From the NCBI RefSeq assembly GCF_022346995.1, contig NZ_JAKRNM010000012.1:62001-126000 (forward strand): a stretch of 64,000 nucleotides of DNA. Reading direction: 5' to 3'. How positions within the stretch are numbered: the stretch's first letter is position 1; each line of letters starts with the position of its first letter. Shown in pieces: positions 24,572 to 33,259 of the stretch. The notes beneath the pieces were generated by a model. The model saw only the letters and a list, made by a program, of their open reading frames with translations, was not told where the DNA came from and did no database searches. The DNA is from Paenibacillus sp. ACRRY. GTDB taxonomy: Bacteria; Bacillota; Bacilli; Paenibacillales; Paenibacillaceae. The translations under genes and the position numbers were made by a program.

Positions 24572-25423
24572 ATGAGTATGATTGAGGATCGAATCGGACC
24601 CAAATATCGCATTGGGGAAAATTCATTCACCATTGAATACATGCGCAGACATGAAGGCAATGCCATGCCGCAGCCTCACGCTCATCCATTTTACGAGCTG
24701 TATTACCTGCTTGAAGGAGAACGGGTGTATTCCATGAACGGCCAGCTCCTGACCGCCAGCAAAGGTGATTTGATCCTCATTAATCCGCATGATGTGCATA
24801 CAACGTCCAGAGGAAACAGGCCTGGATTCGAACGAATTCTTATCGGTTTCTCTCCTTCGTTTGCCACCGGGATGGAACTCGGTGTGTGCGGTCTGCTCCC
24901 TTTCGAACGATCAAGGCTGCTTCACTTCCCCGAATCAGAGCAGCAAGAGATGGAACGCATGCTGTGGCAGATGCTGCGAGAATGCAAGGAGCGTCGCCCT
25001 CACTATGAGATGGTTGTAAGAAGCCTGCTCGCTCAGCTTCTGATCCATATCTACCGGGTAGAAGAGAAGAGCCGCCTGATGTCACCAGGCCCGATTCACC
25101 CCATGCAGGATAAAATCGGCGAGATTGCCGCTTACGTGAACAGACATTACAACGAACCGCTTACCCTTGAGGATGCAGCAGCCCGTTTCTATATCAGTCC
25201 GTCCTATCTGAGCCGGATGTTCAGTCGGTTTACCGGTTTTCGCTTCAGTGAATATTTACGGGTCGTGCGGGTGAGGGAAGCGCAGCGGCGCCTATTGTCC
25301 ACCCAGGAACGGGTGCAGTTGATCGCGGAGAAGGTCGGGTTTGAGCACACGGCTCATTTCAACAAAACATTCAAACAGGTGACCGGAACCACCCCTTTGC
25401 GCTATCGAAAAGAGCATAGCTAG
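24572..25423 (+). CDS. AraC family transcriptional regulator, 283 aa
   Basis: N-terminal cupin sensor (residues about 15-105; PQPHAHPFYELYYLLEGERV, LILINPHDVHTT) and C-terminal double helix-turn-helix (about 180-280; DAAARFYISPSYLSRMFSRFTGFRFSEYL and VAEKVGFEHTAHFNKTFKQVTGTTP-like second HTH). Typical sugar-responsive regulator. It is convergent with the GH28 gene, and a cre-like site overlaps its promoter, so a role in plant-polysaccharide use is plausible. Start ATG follows GAAGGGAG. Confidence 0.9.
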   Translation: MSMIEDRIGPKYRIGENSFTIEYMRRHEGNAMPQPHAHPFYELYYLLEGERVYSMNGQLLTASKGDLILINPHDVHTTSRGNRPGFERILIGFSPSFATGMELGVCGLLPFERSRLLHFPESEQQEMERMLWQMLRECKERRPHYEMVVRSLLAQLLIHIYRVEEKSRLMSPGPIHPMQDKIGEIAAYVNRHYNEPLTLEDAAARFYISPSYLSRMFSRFTGFRFSEYLRVVRVREAQRRLLSTQERVQLIAEKVGFEHTAHFNKTFKQVTGTTPLRYRKEHS

Positions 25424-25591
25424 CACGGGGAATCTTGAGAAGTTGAAGATAGAAGCCGAGTGGGTAGCCCCACCCGGATGAATGTGTGTCCCTATACCAG
25501 AAAACAGGATGGTACACGGAGACACACGCTACACCGCTGCGGCTGAACTTGAATTAGCGAACGACTTGCTATTCATTCTTATCAAGGACTC

Positions 25592-27205
25592 TTATCTGCG
25601 GATGAGCACACCGCTTCTTACCTCAGGGCCCATAGAAATCTGGCGTCCGTCCTCATCTGCATCGTCCTCCCGGCATACAATTCCGGCAGACTCGTGTCCT
25701 GTTACAATCAGAAGCCGGCCGTCAGCTCCCTTCCCCTGTATGCCCTCTATTTCAGCTCCCTTGCACTGGTGCAAATGGATTAATGATCCTTCGGAAATCC
25801 GGGCTCTCAGATTGGCAATTCTCAAGTGCTTCGCATGAGCACACTGTATACCGTTCCGAGCAGTGACGTCATATCCTTCAATCACTACACCTTCCAGAGG
25901 CATCTCGGGCAGCCCACTTACGAATAAAGCCATCTCCGCACCTGCACAGACAACATCTGATATTCGAATATCCCGGAACACCGGGGTCTCTTCACTAATT
26001 TCCTGAAACAGATCGCTGCCGCGGGCTGATCCCTCCATATTCGCATAGAAAAAGGAAAACGAGATGGCTTCCATGATGATATCTTTCATATAGATGCGCT
26101 GTATTTCAATATCTTCAACGACTCCACCGCGCCCGCGGGCGCTTTTGAACCTTAGTCCAATATCCGTCCCAATAAACGTGCAATCCGATACCCTTACATG
26201 CCGTACACCACCCGACATCTCACTGCCAATAACGAATCCGCCATGGCCATGATATACGGTGCAGTCCCGAATAGTAATATATTCAGATGGCAAACCGAGC
26301 TCTCGGCCTTCGGCGTCCTTGCCGGATTTCAGGCAGATGGCATCATCCCCCACATCGAACACACTGTGCTCCACGACAACATGACGGCATGATTCAATGT
26401 CCAGTCCATCGCCATTCTGAGAAAACCACGGGTTTCGTACACTCACGTTACGTATGGTAACATGCTCCGATGCCCACGGATGCAGGTTCCATGCCGGTGA
26501 GTTTTGAAACGTTGGACCATCCAGCAGCACCCGCTTGCAACGACGCAAACTGACCATGTTCGGACGTAAAAAGTCTCTAGCTCCCTCATAAGCCGACAGT
26601 TCGCGCTCCTGCTCCATATGAAGCCGGTTGGCAATGGCGCCTCCTTCGAGGGCCGAGGCCGAAGGCCACCAGATCTCTTCATTTTCACCCGAATGCTCCA
26701 CAACCCCACCGGAAGCAACGAGTCGACTCCATTGTGAAGCGGTCATTTTGGACCGTTTGACTGGACGCCATGCTTCTCCGCTACCATCCCATATTCCCTC
26801 ACCTGTAATCGCGATATCCTCTAACAATTCTCCGTCAATTGGAGATTGACATCTCACCACCTGCCACCCCTCGAAGCTCGAAGCAATCAGTGGATAATGA
26901 TCAAATTCGCGACTGAACGTAACCAATGCTCCGGCCTCTGTATGCAGCTCAATGCGGCTGCGAAGCACAATCGGACCTGTCAGCCAGACTCCTGCGGGAA
27001 TAACGATTCGTCCGCCACCCGCTTCAGCACATGCTGCTATAGCAAGCCTGAACACCTCTGTGTTGTCCGTTACTCCGTCTCCTTTGGCTCCGTAGTCCGT
27101 GATGCGGAAATCCCGAGCAGGAATGTCAGGTAGAGCAACCTCATAGGCTTTCATATTAGCTTGGATACCTTCTCCTGTGCTTAAAGGGGAGTAGTATGTA
27201 TTCAT
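25592..27205 (-). CDS. Glycoside hydrolase family 28 (polygalacturonase-like), 537 aa
   Basis: Intracellular (no signal peptide) right-handed beta-helix enzyme. The N-terminal pectate-lyase-like opening RITDYGAKGDGVTDNTEVF (34-52) is followed by all four GH28 motifs: N264-G-D266, D287-D288 (VGDDAICLKSG), G-H321-G (YHGHGGFVIGSE) and R352-F-K354. Lack of a secretion signal suggests an exo-acting enzyme on imported oligogalacturonides or similar uronides. The GH28 fold also covers rhamnogalacturonan and xylogalacturonan enzymes, so the exact substrate is open. Start ATG follows AGAGAGGATG. Confidence 0.9.
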   Translation of the reverse strand: MNTYYSPLSTGEGIQANMKAYEVALPDIPARDFRITDYGAKGDGVTDNTEVFRLAIAACAEAGGGRIVIPAGVWLTGPIVLRSRIELHTEAGALVTFSREFDHYPLIASSFEGWQVVRCQSPIDGELLEDIAITGEGIWDGSGEAWRPVKRSKMTASQWSRLVASGGVVEHSGENEEIWWPSASALEGGAIANRLHMEQERELSAYEGARDFLRPNMVSLRRCKRVLLDGPTFQNSPAWNLHPWASEHVTIRNVSVRNPWFSQNGDGLDIESCRHVVVEHSVFDVGDDAICLKSGKDAEGRELGLPSEYITIRDCTVYHGHGGFVIGSEMSGGVRHVRVSDCTFIGTDIGLRFKSARGRGGVVEDIEIQRIYMKDIIMEAISFSFFYANMEGSARGSDLFQEISEETPVFRDIRISDVVCAGAEMALFVSGLPEMPLEGVVIEGYDVTARNGIQCAHAKHLRIANLRARISEGSLIHLHQCKGAEIEGIQGKGADGRLLIVTGHESAGIVCREDDADEDGRQISMGPEVRSGVLIRR

Positions 27206-27456
27206 CGTTCAGAACATCCTCTCTTCTCTGTATTGGGATTGGACTGTGATCGATATCGCATAACTTTCAGGAATGAGTATTATCACCCATCATATCAACG
27301 GGATCTGGACCAAGGTTGTGCTTTTTTGCCTTGTAGCGTTAGAATTTGAGGTTATTTGTTCCGTTACCCTGGACATATGATAGGTATCAACATCAGTATA
27401 CTCTATACATCTATTCCAAAGGTTGTAAAAATTCTAGGAGATTCGATTCATTTTTC

Positions 27457-27473
27457 TGTCAGGATTCGTCACA
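27457..27473. promoter_or_regulatory. GlnR/TnrA box, upstream copy
   Basis: TGTCA-GGATTCG-TCACA fits TGTNA-N7-TNACA perfectly. Centre at 27465, about 135 bases before the predicted transcription start. Confidence 0.65.
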
Positions 27474-27541
27474 AACAAGTTACCAACTTAACAAGTATAT
27501 AACACACATACTGGCTACAGCCCTATCCAACCCCATACTTA

Positions 27542-27558
27542 TGTCATGTTTTATCACA
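27542..27558. promoter_or_regulatory. GlnR/TnrA box, activator-position copy
   Basis: TGTCA-TGTTTTA-TCACA fits TGTNA-N7-TNACA perfectly with an AT-rich centre. Its centre (27550) is about 50 bases upstream of the predicted transcription start, the distance known for TnrA-activated promoters. Confidence 0.75.
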
Positions 27559-27564
27559 AACCAA

Positions 27565-27593
27565 TTGCCAGAAGAAGGATGACTATGTATGAT
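27565..27593 (+). promoter_or_regulatory. Sigma-A promoter of the glutamine-type ABC operon
   Basis: TTGCCA (27565-27570), 17-base spacer, TATGAT (27588-27593); start predicted near 27600. Confidence 0.65.
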
Positions 27594-27665
27594 TAAATAA
27601 CTAGTTTCAATTTATTCCTTATTATTCCTTTTCCAAACTAACGTTGCAGAAAGGATGGGTTACTC

Positions 27666-28394
27666 TTGATTGAATTTAGGGCTGTGCAGAAGCACTTTGG
27701 TCATTTTCATGTCCTCAAAGATATTCATCTCCACATTGAAGAAGGAGAGGTCGTTGTCATTATTGGCCCTTCCGGCTCCGGCAAAAGTACACTGCTCCGC
27801 TGCATCAACCGTCTGGAGACTATTACAGAAGGCGAACTCATTGTCAGCGGTGTCCCTTTACATCAGAAAAAAGTGGACATCAACCTCTTCCGCCGTGACA
27901 TTGGTATGGTATTTCAACACTTCAATCTCTATCCTCACAAAAAAGTCATCGATAACATTACACTTGCCCCAGTAAAGGTACGCAAACAACCCAAAGCAGA
28001 GGCAGCTGCTACGGCAATGAAATATTTAACCCGTGTCGGCATTGCCGACAAGGCAGACAGCTATCCCTCCCAGTTGTCCGGTGGACAACAGCAGCGGGTG
28101 GCCATCGCGCGGGGGCTCGCCATGGAGCCCAAAATCATGCTCTTTGACGAACCTACCTCTGCGCTCGATCCCGAAATGATCGGGGAAGTACTGGATGTCA
28201 TGCGCTCTCTCGCACATAACGGCATGACCATGGTTGTCGTTACCCATGAGATGGGATTCGCCCGTGAAGTGGCAGACCGCGTCATCTTCATGGATGAAGG
28301 CCGAATCGTGGAAGAGGCTTCTGCCACAGAATTTTTCGATAACCCGCGGGAAGAGCGGGCACAGCAGTTCCTAAGTCGTCTAATTCATCATTGA
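27666..28394 (+). CDS. glnQ: Polar amino acid ABC transporter ATP-binding protein (GlnQ-like), 242 aa
   Basis: Single ATPase domain of the amino-acid importer class: Walker [10 protein letters not shown] (about 35-43), Q-loop [14 protein letters not shown] (about 83-96), signature LSGGQQQR (about 139-146), Walker [15 protein letters not shown], and the H-loop VVTHEM. Starts at TTG 27666 behind AAAGGATGG. First gene of a four-gene operon (ATPase, binding protein, two permeases), behind two nitrogen-control boxes; glutamine or glutamate is the likely cargo. Confidence 0.92.
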   Translation: MIEFRAVQKHFGHFHVLKDIHLHIEEGEVVVIIGPSGSGKSTLLRCINRLETITEGELIVSGVPLHQKKVDINLFRRDIGMVFQHFNLYPHKKVIDNITLAPVKVRKQPKAEAAATAMKYLTRVGIADKADSYPSQLSGGQQQRVAIARGLAMEPKIMLFDEPTSALDPEMIGEVLDVMRSLAHNGMTMVVVTHEMGFAREVADRVIFMDEGRIVEEASATEFFDNPREERAQQFLSRLIHH

Positions 28395-28433
28395 GAATAA
28401 TAAAATATTCCATTTTGAAAGGGGTCTTTATTC

Positions 28434-29270
28434 ATGAAGAATTTGCTGAAGTGGCCGTCATTCGTCCTTGTTTTGGTTCTCTCGCTGGCATTGGCCGGCT
28501 GTAGTACGGGAGAGGAAGCTACCAACGGCAGCGCTGGTGGTGGTGAGGATGCTGCAGCCAAAGGAACCATTGAACAGATTAAGGAGCGCGGCAAACTGAT
28601 TGCCGGGGTCAAATACGATACGAAACTCTTTGGCTTGAAAGACCCGGCAAGCGGAGAGGTCGAAGGATTCGATATCGATATCGCCAAGGCACTTGCCAAA
28701 CAAATCCTTGGAGACGAGACCAAGGTCGAGCTGAAAGAGGTCACATCCAAAACCCGGATTCCCATGCTCCAGAACGGTGACATCGATATCATCATTGCTA
28801 CCATGACGATCACAGACGAGCGGAAGGAGCAGGTGGATTTTAGTGACGTTTATTTTGAGGCAGGACAGTCCCTTCTTGTAAAAAATGATAGTGCCATCAC
28901 TGGACTGGAGAGCCTTGGAGGCGTGAAGGTGCTTGCTGTTAAAGGTTCAACCTCTGCGCAAAATATTCGTGAAAAAGCTCCGGATGCCGAAGTGTTGGAA
29001 TTCGACAACTATCAGGATGCTTTCACTGCGCTCAAAGCAGGCAAAGGTGAGGCACTGACGACGGACAATATCATCCTGATCGGTATGCAGCAAACGGACA
29101 ACAACTACAAACTGGTTGGTGGCAACTTCACAAGCGAGCCATATGGAATGGCCATCCGCAAAGGCGACTCTGCTTTCGTTGAAGAAGTAAACAGCCTGCT
29201 CAAGAGCATGAAAGATAGTGGTGAATACGATACGTTACATGAAAAATGGCTTGGCAGCAAGCCCGAGTAA
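28434..29270 (+). CDS. glnH: Amino acid-binding lipoprotein (GlnH-like), 278 aa
   Basis: Signal peptide MKNLLKWPSFVLVLVLSLAL with lipobox LALAGC (Cys23), then a Gly/Ala/Glu-rich linker and an SBP_bac_3 domain. Family motifs: GKLIAGVKYDTKLFGLKDPASGEVEGFDIDIAKALA, DIIIATMTITDERKEQVDFS (the conserved T-x-ER turn) and VKGSTSAQNI. Anchored outside the membrane, it delivers the amino acid to the permease pair. 'GF.DIAKA' and 'R' of TDER are the usual ligand contacts. Confidence 0.92.
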   Translation: MKNLLKWPSFVLVLVLSLALAGCSTGEEATNGSAGGGEDAAAKGTIEQIKERGKLIAGVKYDTKLFGLKDPASGEVEGFDIDIAKALAKQILGDETKVELKEVTSKTRIPMLQNGDIDIIIATMTITDERKEQVDFSDVYFEAGQSLLVKNDSAITGLESLGGVKVLAVKGSTSAQNIREKAPDAEVLEFDNYQDAFTALKAGKGEALTTDNIILIGMQQTDNNYKLVGGNFTSEPYGMAIRKGDSAFVEEVNSLLKSMKDSGEYDTLHEKWLGSKPE

Positions 29271-29374
29271 CCTCGATTAACGATGAGCGAGCGGCGGTTT
29301 TCATCTGTAGGGTCTAAATCGCCCGTACAGCATGAGTCGCCGCTTCACATCCGGAGAACGGAGGCTTCGCCTAC

Positions 29375-30097
29375 ATGGGCAAATTGGATTTTGATGTATT
29401 GTTCAAGCATTCCGATCGTTTCCTGGAGGGATTCCTCAATACGATTCAAGTAAGCATCATGGCTTTGATCGGCAGTTTTATCCTTGGAGCAATCATGGCA
29501 ATCTTCAGGATATCCCCTATCAAACCGCTAAATTGGATCGGTACGGCTTATGTAGAATTCATTCGAAATATTCCGCTTCTTCTGGTCGTGTTCTTTTTCT
29601 ACCTTGGACTGCCCTCCCTTGGTATTTCACTAGACGGGTTTGTCTCCGGTACGCTAGGTCTTACCATCTACACGGCAGCTTTTATTGCAGAAGCCATCCG
29701 GGCAGGCATTCAGACCGTCCCCCGGGGACAGCTGGAGGCCGCAAGATCTTCAGGTTTGTCCTACGTACAGGCCATGAACCTGATCATTTTGCCGCAGGCA
29801 ATCAAGATTGTGCTCCCATCTATCGGCAATCAATTTATCAACCTGGTCAAAAACTCCTCCATTCTTGCAGTTGTTGCCGGCATGGACCTGATGTATTTTG
29901 CCGATCTGGTCAATTCGGATACCTTCCAGCCACTGAGCGTGTATACCATTGTTGCACTCTTCTACCTGGTACTGACACTGCCGCTCAGCTTCCTCGTTCA
30001 TTACATGGAGCGCAGATTTGGACAGAGCGACGCCGAAGCACGAGGCCGCAGGGGCAAGCCGAAGAAAAACAAGCCGGCCGGTCAGGTTACCATGTGA
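29375..30097 (+). CDS. Amino acid ABC transporter permease 1 (GlnM/GlnP-like), 240 aa
   Basis: Membrane subunit of the HisMQ type with about five helices. It has the N-terminal FLEGFLNTIQVSIMALIGSFILG segment and the coupling motif EAARSSGLSYVQAMNLIILPQAIKIVLP (about 116-143). A basic, Lys/Arg/Gly-rich tail (about 215-240) is cytoplasmic. Start ATG follows GGAGAACGGAGG. The 104 bases before it hold a loose GC-rich hairpin (AGCGGCGG with CCGCCGCT, 29288-29343), possibly for differential expression. Confidence 0.9.
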   Translation: MGKLDFDVLFKHSDRFLEGFLNTIQVSIMALIGSFILGAIMAIFRISPIKPLNWIGTAYVEFIRNIPLLLVVFFFYLGLPSLGISLDGFVSGTLGLTIYTAAFIAEAIRAGIQTVPRGQLEAARSSGLSYVQAMNLIILPQAIKIVLPSIGNQFINLVKNSSILAVVAGMDLMYFADLVNSDTFQPLSVYTIVALFYLVLTLPLSFLVHYMERRFGQSDAEARGRRGKPKKNKPAGQVTM

Positions 30098-30152
30098 TTA
30101 GCCATACCACTATTCAGCCTAAGTTCCACTCACAGAAGGAGGTCGATGTACA

Positions 30153-30803
30153 ATGGACTTTAGCGGGGCGTATGCCTGGCCCAACCTTCGTTTCCTGCTG
30201 CATGGATTCCTGATTACCCTGCAGGTGGCAGGGCTGTCAATCGTCTTCAGCTTTATTCTCGGCACCGTGCTGGGTACCGTCCGGTATACCCGTATTCCGG
30301 TCCTGTCACAGATCATCGCGGTTATCGTGGATACGATTCGGAACCTGCCGCTGCTGCTGATCATCTTCTTCATTCATATTGTCCTGCCCCAGCTGGGGAT
30401 TAAAATGTCCGTCTTCTGGTCCACCGTCGTTGGACTCAGCCTGTTCGAAGGCGCCATGATCGCCGAAATCGTTCGTAGCGGTCTCAAATCGGTTGAACGC
30501 GGACAGGTGGAAGCCGCTCGTTCCTCCGGTCTCAGCTATATGCAGACCCTGGGCGGCATCATCATGCCTCAGGCACTGCGCCGCATGTCGCCGCCAATGG
30601 TCAGTCAGTTCATCTCCCTCCTGAAGGATACGTCCTTGGCCATTATCATCTCCTTGCCGGAGCTGATGCACAACGTGCAGATCCTGGGCGGCCAGAGCTT
30701 CGATTACGTTATCCCTGCACTCCTGCTTGCAGCGGTATTGTATTTTGTCATTAACTACGCTCTTTCCATCGTAGCCCGACGCCTTGAGGCAAGAATGAAT
30801 TAA
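30153..30803 (+). CDS. Amino acid ABC transporter permease 2 (GlnP-like), 216 aa
   Basis: Second HisMQ-type membrane subunit: NLRFLLHGFLITLQVAGLSIV opening, and coupling motif EAARSSGLSYMQTLGGIIMPQALRRMSPP (about 117-145), very similar to its neighbour and probably from an old duplication. Start ATG lies behind AGAAGGAGG. Last gene of the operon, followed by a strong terminator. Confidence 0.9.
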   Translation: MDFSGAYAWPNLRFLLHGFLITLQVAGLSIVFSFILGTVLGTVRYTRIPVLSQIIAVIVDTIRNLPLLLIIFFIHIVLPQLGIKMSVFWSTVVGLSLFEGAMIAEIVRSGLKSVERGQVEAARSSGLSYMQTLGGIIMPQALRRMSPPMVSQFISLLKDTSLAIIISLPELMHNVQILGGQSFDYVIPALLLAAVLYFVINYALSIVARRLEARMN

Positions 30804-30860
30804 ATGTACTCAGAAGTTAAATCAAGCTGTGCTTCCTGCTTAACTGTAGCTATCTTTAAC

Positions 30861-30897
30861 AACAGCCAACCTTATCCTCTACGGTTGGCTGTTTTCG
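30861..30897 (+). terminator. Terminator of the glutamine-type ABC operon
   Basis: Perfect 11-bp stem AACAGCCAACC (30861-30871) / GGTTGGCTGTT (30883-30893) followed by TTCGTTCC. Confidence 0.85.
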
Positions 30898-30924
30898 TTC
30901 CTTTTGCTGCATGCTTTTGCAACT

Positions 30925-30953
30925 AAAAAACCGACTGCACTATGCAATCGGTT
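30925..30953 (-). terminator. Terminator overlapping the end of the Spo0E-like gene
   Basis: AACCGACTGCA (30929-30939) / TGCAATCGGTT (30943-30953), one mismatch; TTTTTT follows on the minus strand. The right arm lies inside the last codons of the gene. Confidence 0.8.
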
Positions 30954-31131
30954 GTCTGTTCATGTATTGTTGTTTTCTATATTTAAAACGGTTATATTCA
31001 TTGATTAGTTCATCCAGTACCATCGATTGTTGAAGGACTTTGTAGTCTTGCATGCCATGATGCTCCGCCAAACGACTTAATTCTTGCCTGTTCCGTTCAA
31101 TCTGGTCCACAACTTGACTTGTTCCTTTCAT
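30940..31131 (-). CDS. Spo0E-like aspartyl-phosphate phosphatase, 63 aa
   Basis: Two-helix protein of the Spo0E family: IERNRQELSRLAEHHGMQDY for helix 1, then VLQQSMVLDELINEYNRFK with the SxxLD signature (here S-M-V-L-D) in helix 2. Family members dephosphorylate Spo0A~P and delay sporulation. Size is normal for the family. ATG 31131 lies about 8 bases after GAAGGGGG; ATG 31140 sits too close. Cytoplasmic, single gene with its own terminator. Confidence 0.85.
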   Translation of the reverse strand: MKGTSQVVDQIERNRQELSRLAEHHGMQDYKVLQQSMVLDELINEYNRFKYRKQQYMNRQPIA

Positions 31132-31434
31132 AGCATGCACCCCCTTCTTTATAGACCATTTTAGGATAGATTGCCAAAAAATTCATATTTTTTTCCTTTG
31201 CAAATCAAAAAGTTTATTTGCAGGGGTATTCATTCATTATCAAGCATTTTGCAACAATTCAAGATATAGACTAAAGGCTAACCAAAGTTAGGTGTTTAAC
31301 CATATTCATCTTCCACATCTTGTATAGAATCAAATGATTATTTTCACGTACGGCTTCCAATTAACCAAGTCTTAACGGCAGCTAACTATTAACATAACTA
31401 AATTCCTATGGTTGATTCATATTAGAATACATTC
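31132..31434. other. Intergenic region without recognised gene
   Basis: AT-rich. It should hold the promoter of the Spo0E-like gene on the minus strand. Several TTAAC/GTTAA words occur around 31310-31400 but no clear operator. Confidence 0.5.
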
Positions 31435-31474
31435 ACAAAAGAGCGTTCATTTCCTAAATCCGGAAAGAACGCTC
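31435..31474 (-). terminator. Terminator of the quorum-sensing regulator/peptide unit
   Basis: Perfect GAGCGTTC (31441-31448) / GAACGCTC (31467-31474) outer stem plus TTTCC/GGAAA inner stem; TTTTGTG follows on the minus strand, about 40 bases after the peptide stop. Confidence 0.8.
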
Positions 31475-31514
31475 GTCCACATTTAATAAAATCTATACAC
31501 AAACCAAAGGCCTT

Positions 31515-31637
31515 TTAATATCCACCTGTACCGTGACTGGATACAGAACTTCTCATGGAATCCATAGGGTTAATCATACCTGTAAACAAAAGGATTGAAC
31601 TAAACAGCATTAATACTAACGTGGCTTTTTTTAGCAT
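31515..31637 (-). CDS. Secreted signalling propeptide, 40 aa, partner of the RRNPP regulator
   Basis: This short gene overlaps the last 38 bases of the regulator in another frame, from ATG 31637 to TAA 31515. A perfect AAGGAGG lies at 31650-31656, inside the regulator gene; the spacing to ATG 31637 is 12 bases, while an in-frame ATG at 31646 would have only 3. The product has a basic start (MLKKATLVLMLFSSILLFTG), a hydrophobic Sec-type signal, a short MINPMDSMR stretch and the C-terminus SSVSSHGTGGY. Size, order and architecture match Phr, NprX, PapR and Paenibacillus AloP propeptides. These are exported, trimmed to a few C-terminal residues and re-imported to bind the regulator. Mature form is not known. 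Confidence 0.8.
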   Translation of the reverse strand: MLKKATLVLMLFSSILLFTGMINPMDSMRSSVSSHGTGGY

Positions 31638-32994
31638 ATCGACCATAAACCTCCTTGATAAGATTTGAATAGTTTAGCTTCACAGATTCAGTCGCTTGAT
31701 TCCTGTATTCTTCGAATAAACCTACACAGTAAATGATTGTTGAGTCATCTTTGATTTTATGAGCTGATGACAAACAAGTCATTAGACTCCTAAATCCTTC
31801 TTCATATCTTTCCTTAGATAGCTGATAGAACGCTAATTCTGCCCAAAATTTGGTGTACCTATCATCTTTGACCTGAACAACATAGCTAGTTTCGTGATTG
31901 CCTTCCTCAAATAAAAGATGAATATATAGATCAAACCTCCTGAGGGCGTGGTCTACATTCAAATTGTATAGATTTGCTGCTTCCATAACCTTAACCAACC
32001 CAAGAAGTGTTTCATTTTCGTCTTCATCAATAAAATCCAAATAGGAATTTAAGGCTTCGTAATCGCCCAACATCAATTTATAAAGGTAGGAATTAACTTC
32101 CGCCCAATCCTTAAATCTTTTAATAAATATAAGATCCTCTGCTGTAGGGTCATCCACAACAACATTGGAGTACAGCGTTGTAAGATTCAAAGCTTTTTCG
32201 TAATTTCCCCGTTCGCCCCACACATTAGACATCAATAAATGCGCATAAGATCTATAGGTGAATAGAGGGTGCTTGGAAACTCTGTCGTTATCTAAACCTT
32301 TTTTCTTCGTTTGATATTGTTCCAAAAACCCAACTCGCTGCTCTAGTTCACCAGCTAATTGAAATACCTTATCCCAGTGGCGCAATCCACTATATGTATT
32401 AGCCAATTCCCTGATCGCGTCCAGCTGTCGCTCTTCATCCAGCCGATTAATATACGGCTCGAAGTGAACTGCGGCCCTGAGATTCTCATGCTGGTCCTGG
32501 CCAAGAGACAAGGTGAAAATGCGATAATGGCATAGTGCCAGACGTTCGGAGTGCTGGTACTTCTCACACTCGGCGACACATTCGTACAGCATTCGCGCAG
32601 CCTTCTTCTGATCACGTTCAAGCATATACTCGGCCAGCTCGAACAATTCGGACACATAGGAGCGGTCATCCGTTACTTGCTGAATTACCCTCTGTATGCA
32701 GTCCAGCTTGTCCAACTCAGCGCAGCGTTGCAGGAACGGCTCCAGCCTTCTCCAGTGCGGTGCAGATTCCACAAAACATTCAGCACCATATATTTCGTAG
32801 AAGTGGCCCTCTTCCAGCTTCATCCCCTGGGTAATGAGGTCCAATTGAGCCATGGCAATCGGCCGTGTACCTTTGATAATTGCACTTAACGTCCCGGCGT
32901 TAACCCCCGATATATCAGCAAAGTATTGAAGGGTATACCCCTGTTTCCTGATGTAATCCTCAATATTTGAGCGTATCGTAGTTGTAGGTTCCAT
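31600..32994 (-). CDS. RRNPP-type quorum-sensing regulator: XRE HTH plus TPR-like repeats, 464 aa
   Basis: N-terminal XRE helix-turn-helix (about residues 10-62; YIRKQGYTLQYFADISGVNA, GTLSAIIKGTRPI). About 390 residues of helical repeats follow, in the style of TPR units (e.g. LLMSNVWGERGNYEKALNLTTLY near 240, LAFYQLSKERYEEGFRSLMTCL near 405). This is the layout of NprR, PlcR, AimR and AloR proteins, which bind re-imported peptides in the TPR bowl. Start ATG 32994 follows GGAGGTGGGA; the GTG at 33009 lies on that site. The 3' end overlaps a signal-peptide gene. Targets are unknown; the divergent LLM oxidoreductase is a candidate. Confidence 0.88.
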   Translation of the reverse strand: MEPTTTIRSNIEDYIRKQGYTLQYFADISGVNAGTLSAIIKGTRPIAMAQLDLITQGMKLEEGHFYEIYGAECFVESAPHWRRLEPFLQRCAELDKLDCIQRVIQQVTDDRSYVSELFELAEYMLERDQKKAARMLYECVAECEKYQHSERLALCHYRIFTLSLGQDQHENLRAAVHFEPYINRLDEERQLDAIRELANTYSGLRHWDKVFQLAGELEQRVGFLEQYQTKKKGLDNDRVSKHPLFTYRSYAHLLMSNVWGERGNYEKALNLTTLYSNVVVDDPTAEDLIFIKRFKDWAEVNSYLYKLMLGDYEALNSYLDFIDEDENETLLGLVKVMEAANLYNLNVDHALRRFDLYIHLLFEEGNHETSYVVQVKDDRYTKFWAELAFYQLSKERYEEGFRSLMTCLSSAHKIKDDSTIIYCVGLFEEYRNQATESVKLNYSNLIKEVYGRYAKKSHVSINAV

Positions 32995-33259
32995 GTCTCC
33001 CACCTCCACAATGAAAATCCAGAAATTTGAATTTATATGATATGTACAATTTTAATCCTAAATTTTACAGCGGTCAATAAAAATCGTGGCAATTTCCTGC
33101 ACATTTAGACATTTATATGGAATATATTTCGTCTTATAGAAAAAATCCATTAGAAGAATCGAAACGGACATGTTACAGTAAGTTTAATTCATAATATCCT
33201 ACTATTTCCATAGGATTAAACAACACAGACTGGCCAATCCAGTTTAAGGAGAAGTTCAG

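Larger units (their letters stand above)
27206..27665. other. 460-bp intergenic region upstream of GH28 (left) and glutamine ABC operon (right)
   Basis: AT-rich and without a convincing gene. The right half holds two GlnR/TnrA boxes and a sigma-A promoter for the ABC operon. The left part should hold the leftward GH28 promoter, which I cannot place confidently. Confidence 0.65.

Noticed and set aside
27346-27582. Rightward reading frame of 78 codons upstream of glnQ
   Set aside because: Spans both GlnR/TnrA boxes and the promoter, has no ribosome site and atypical composition.
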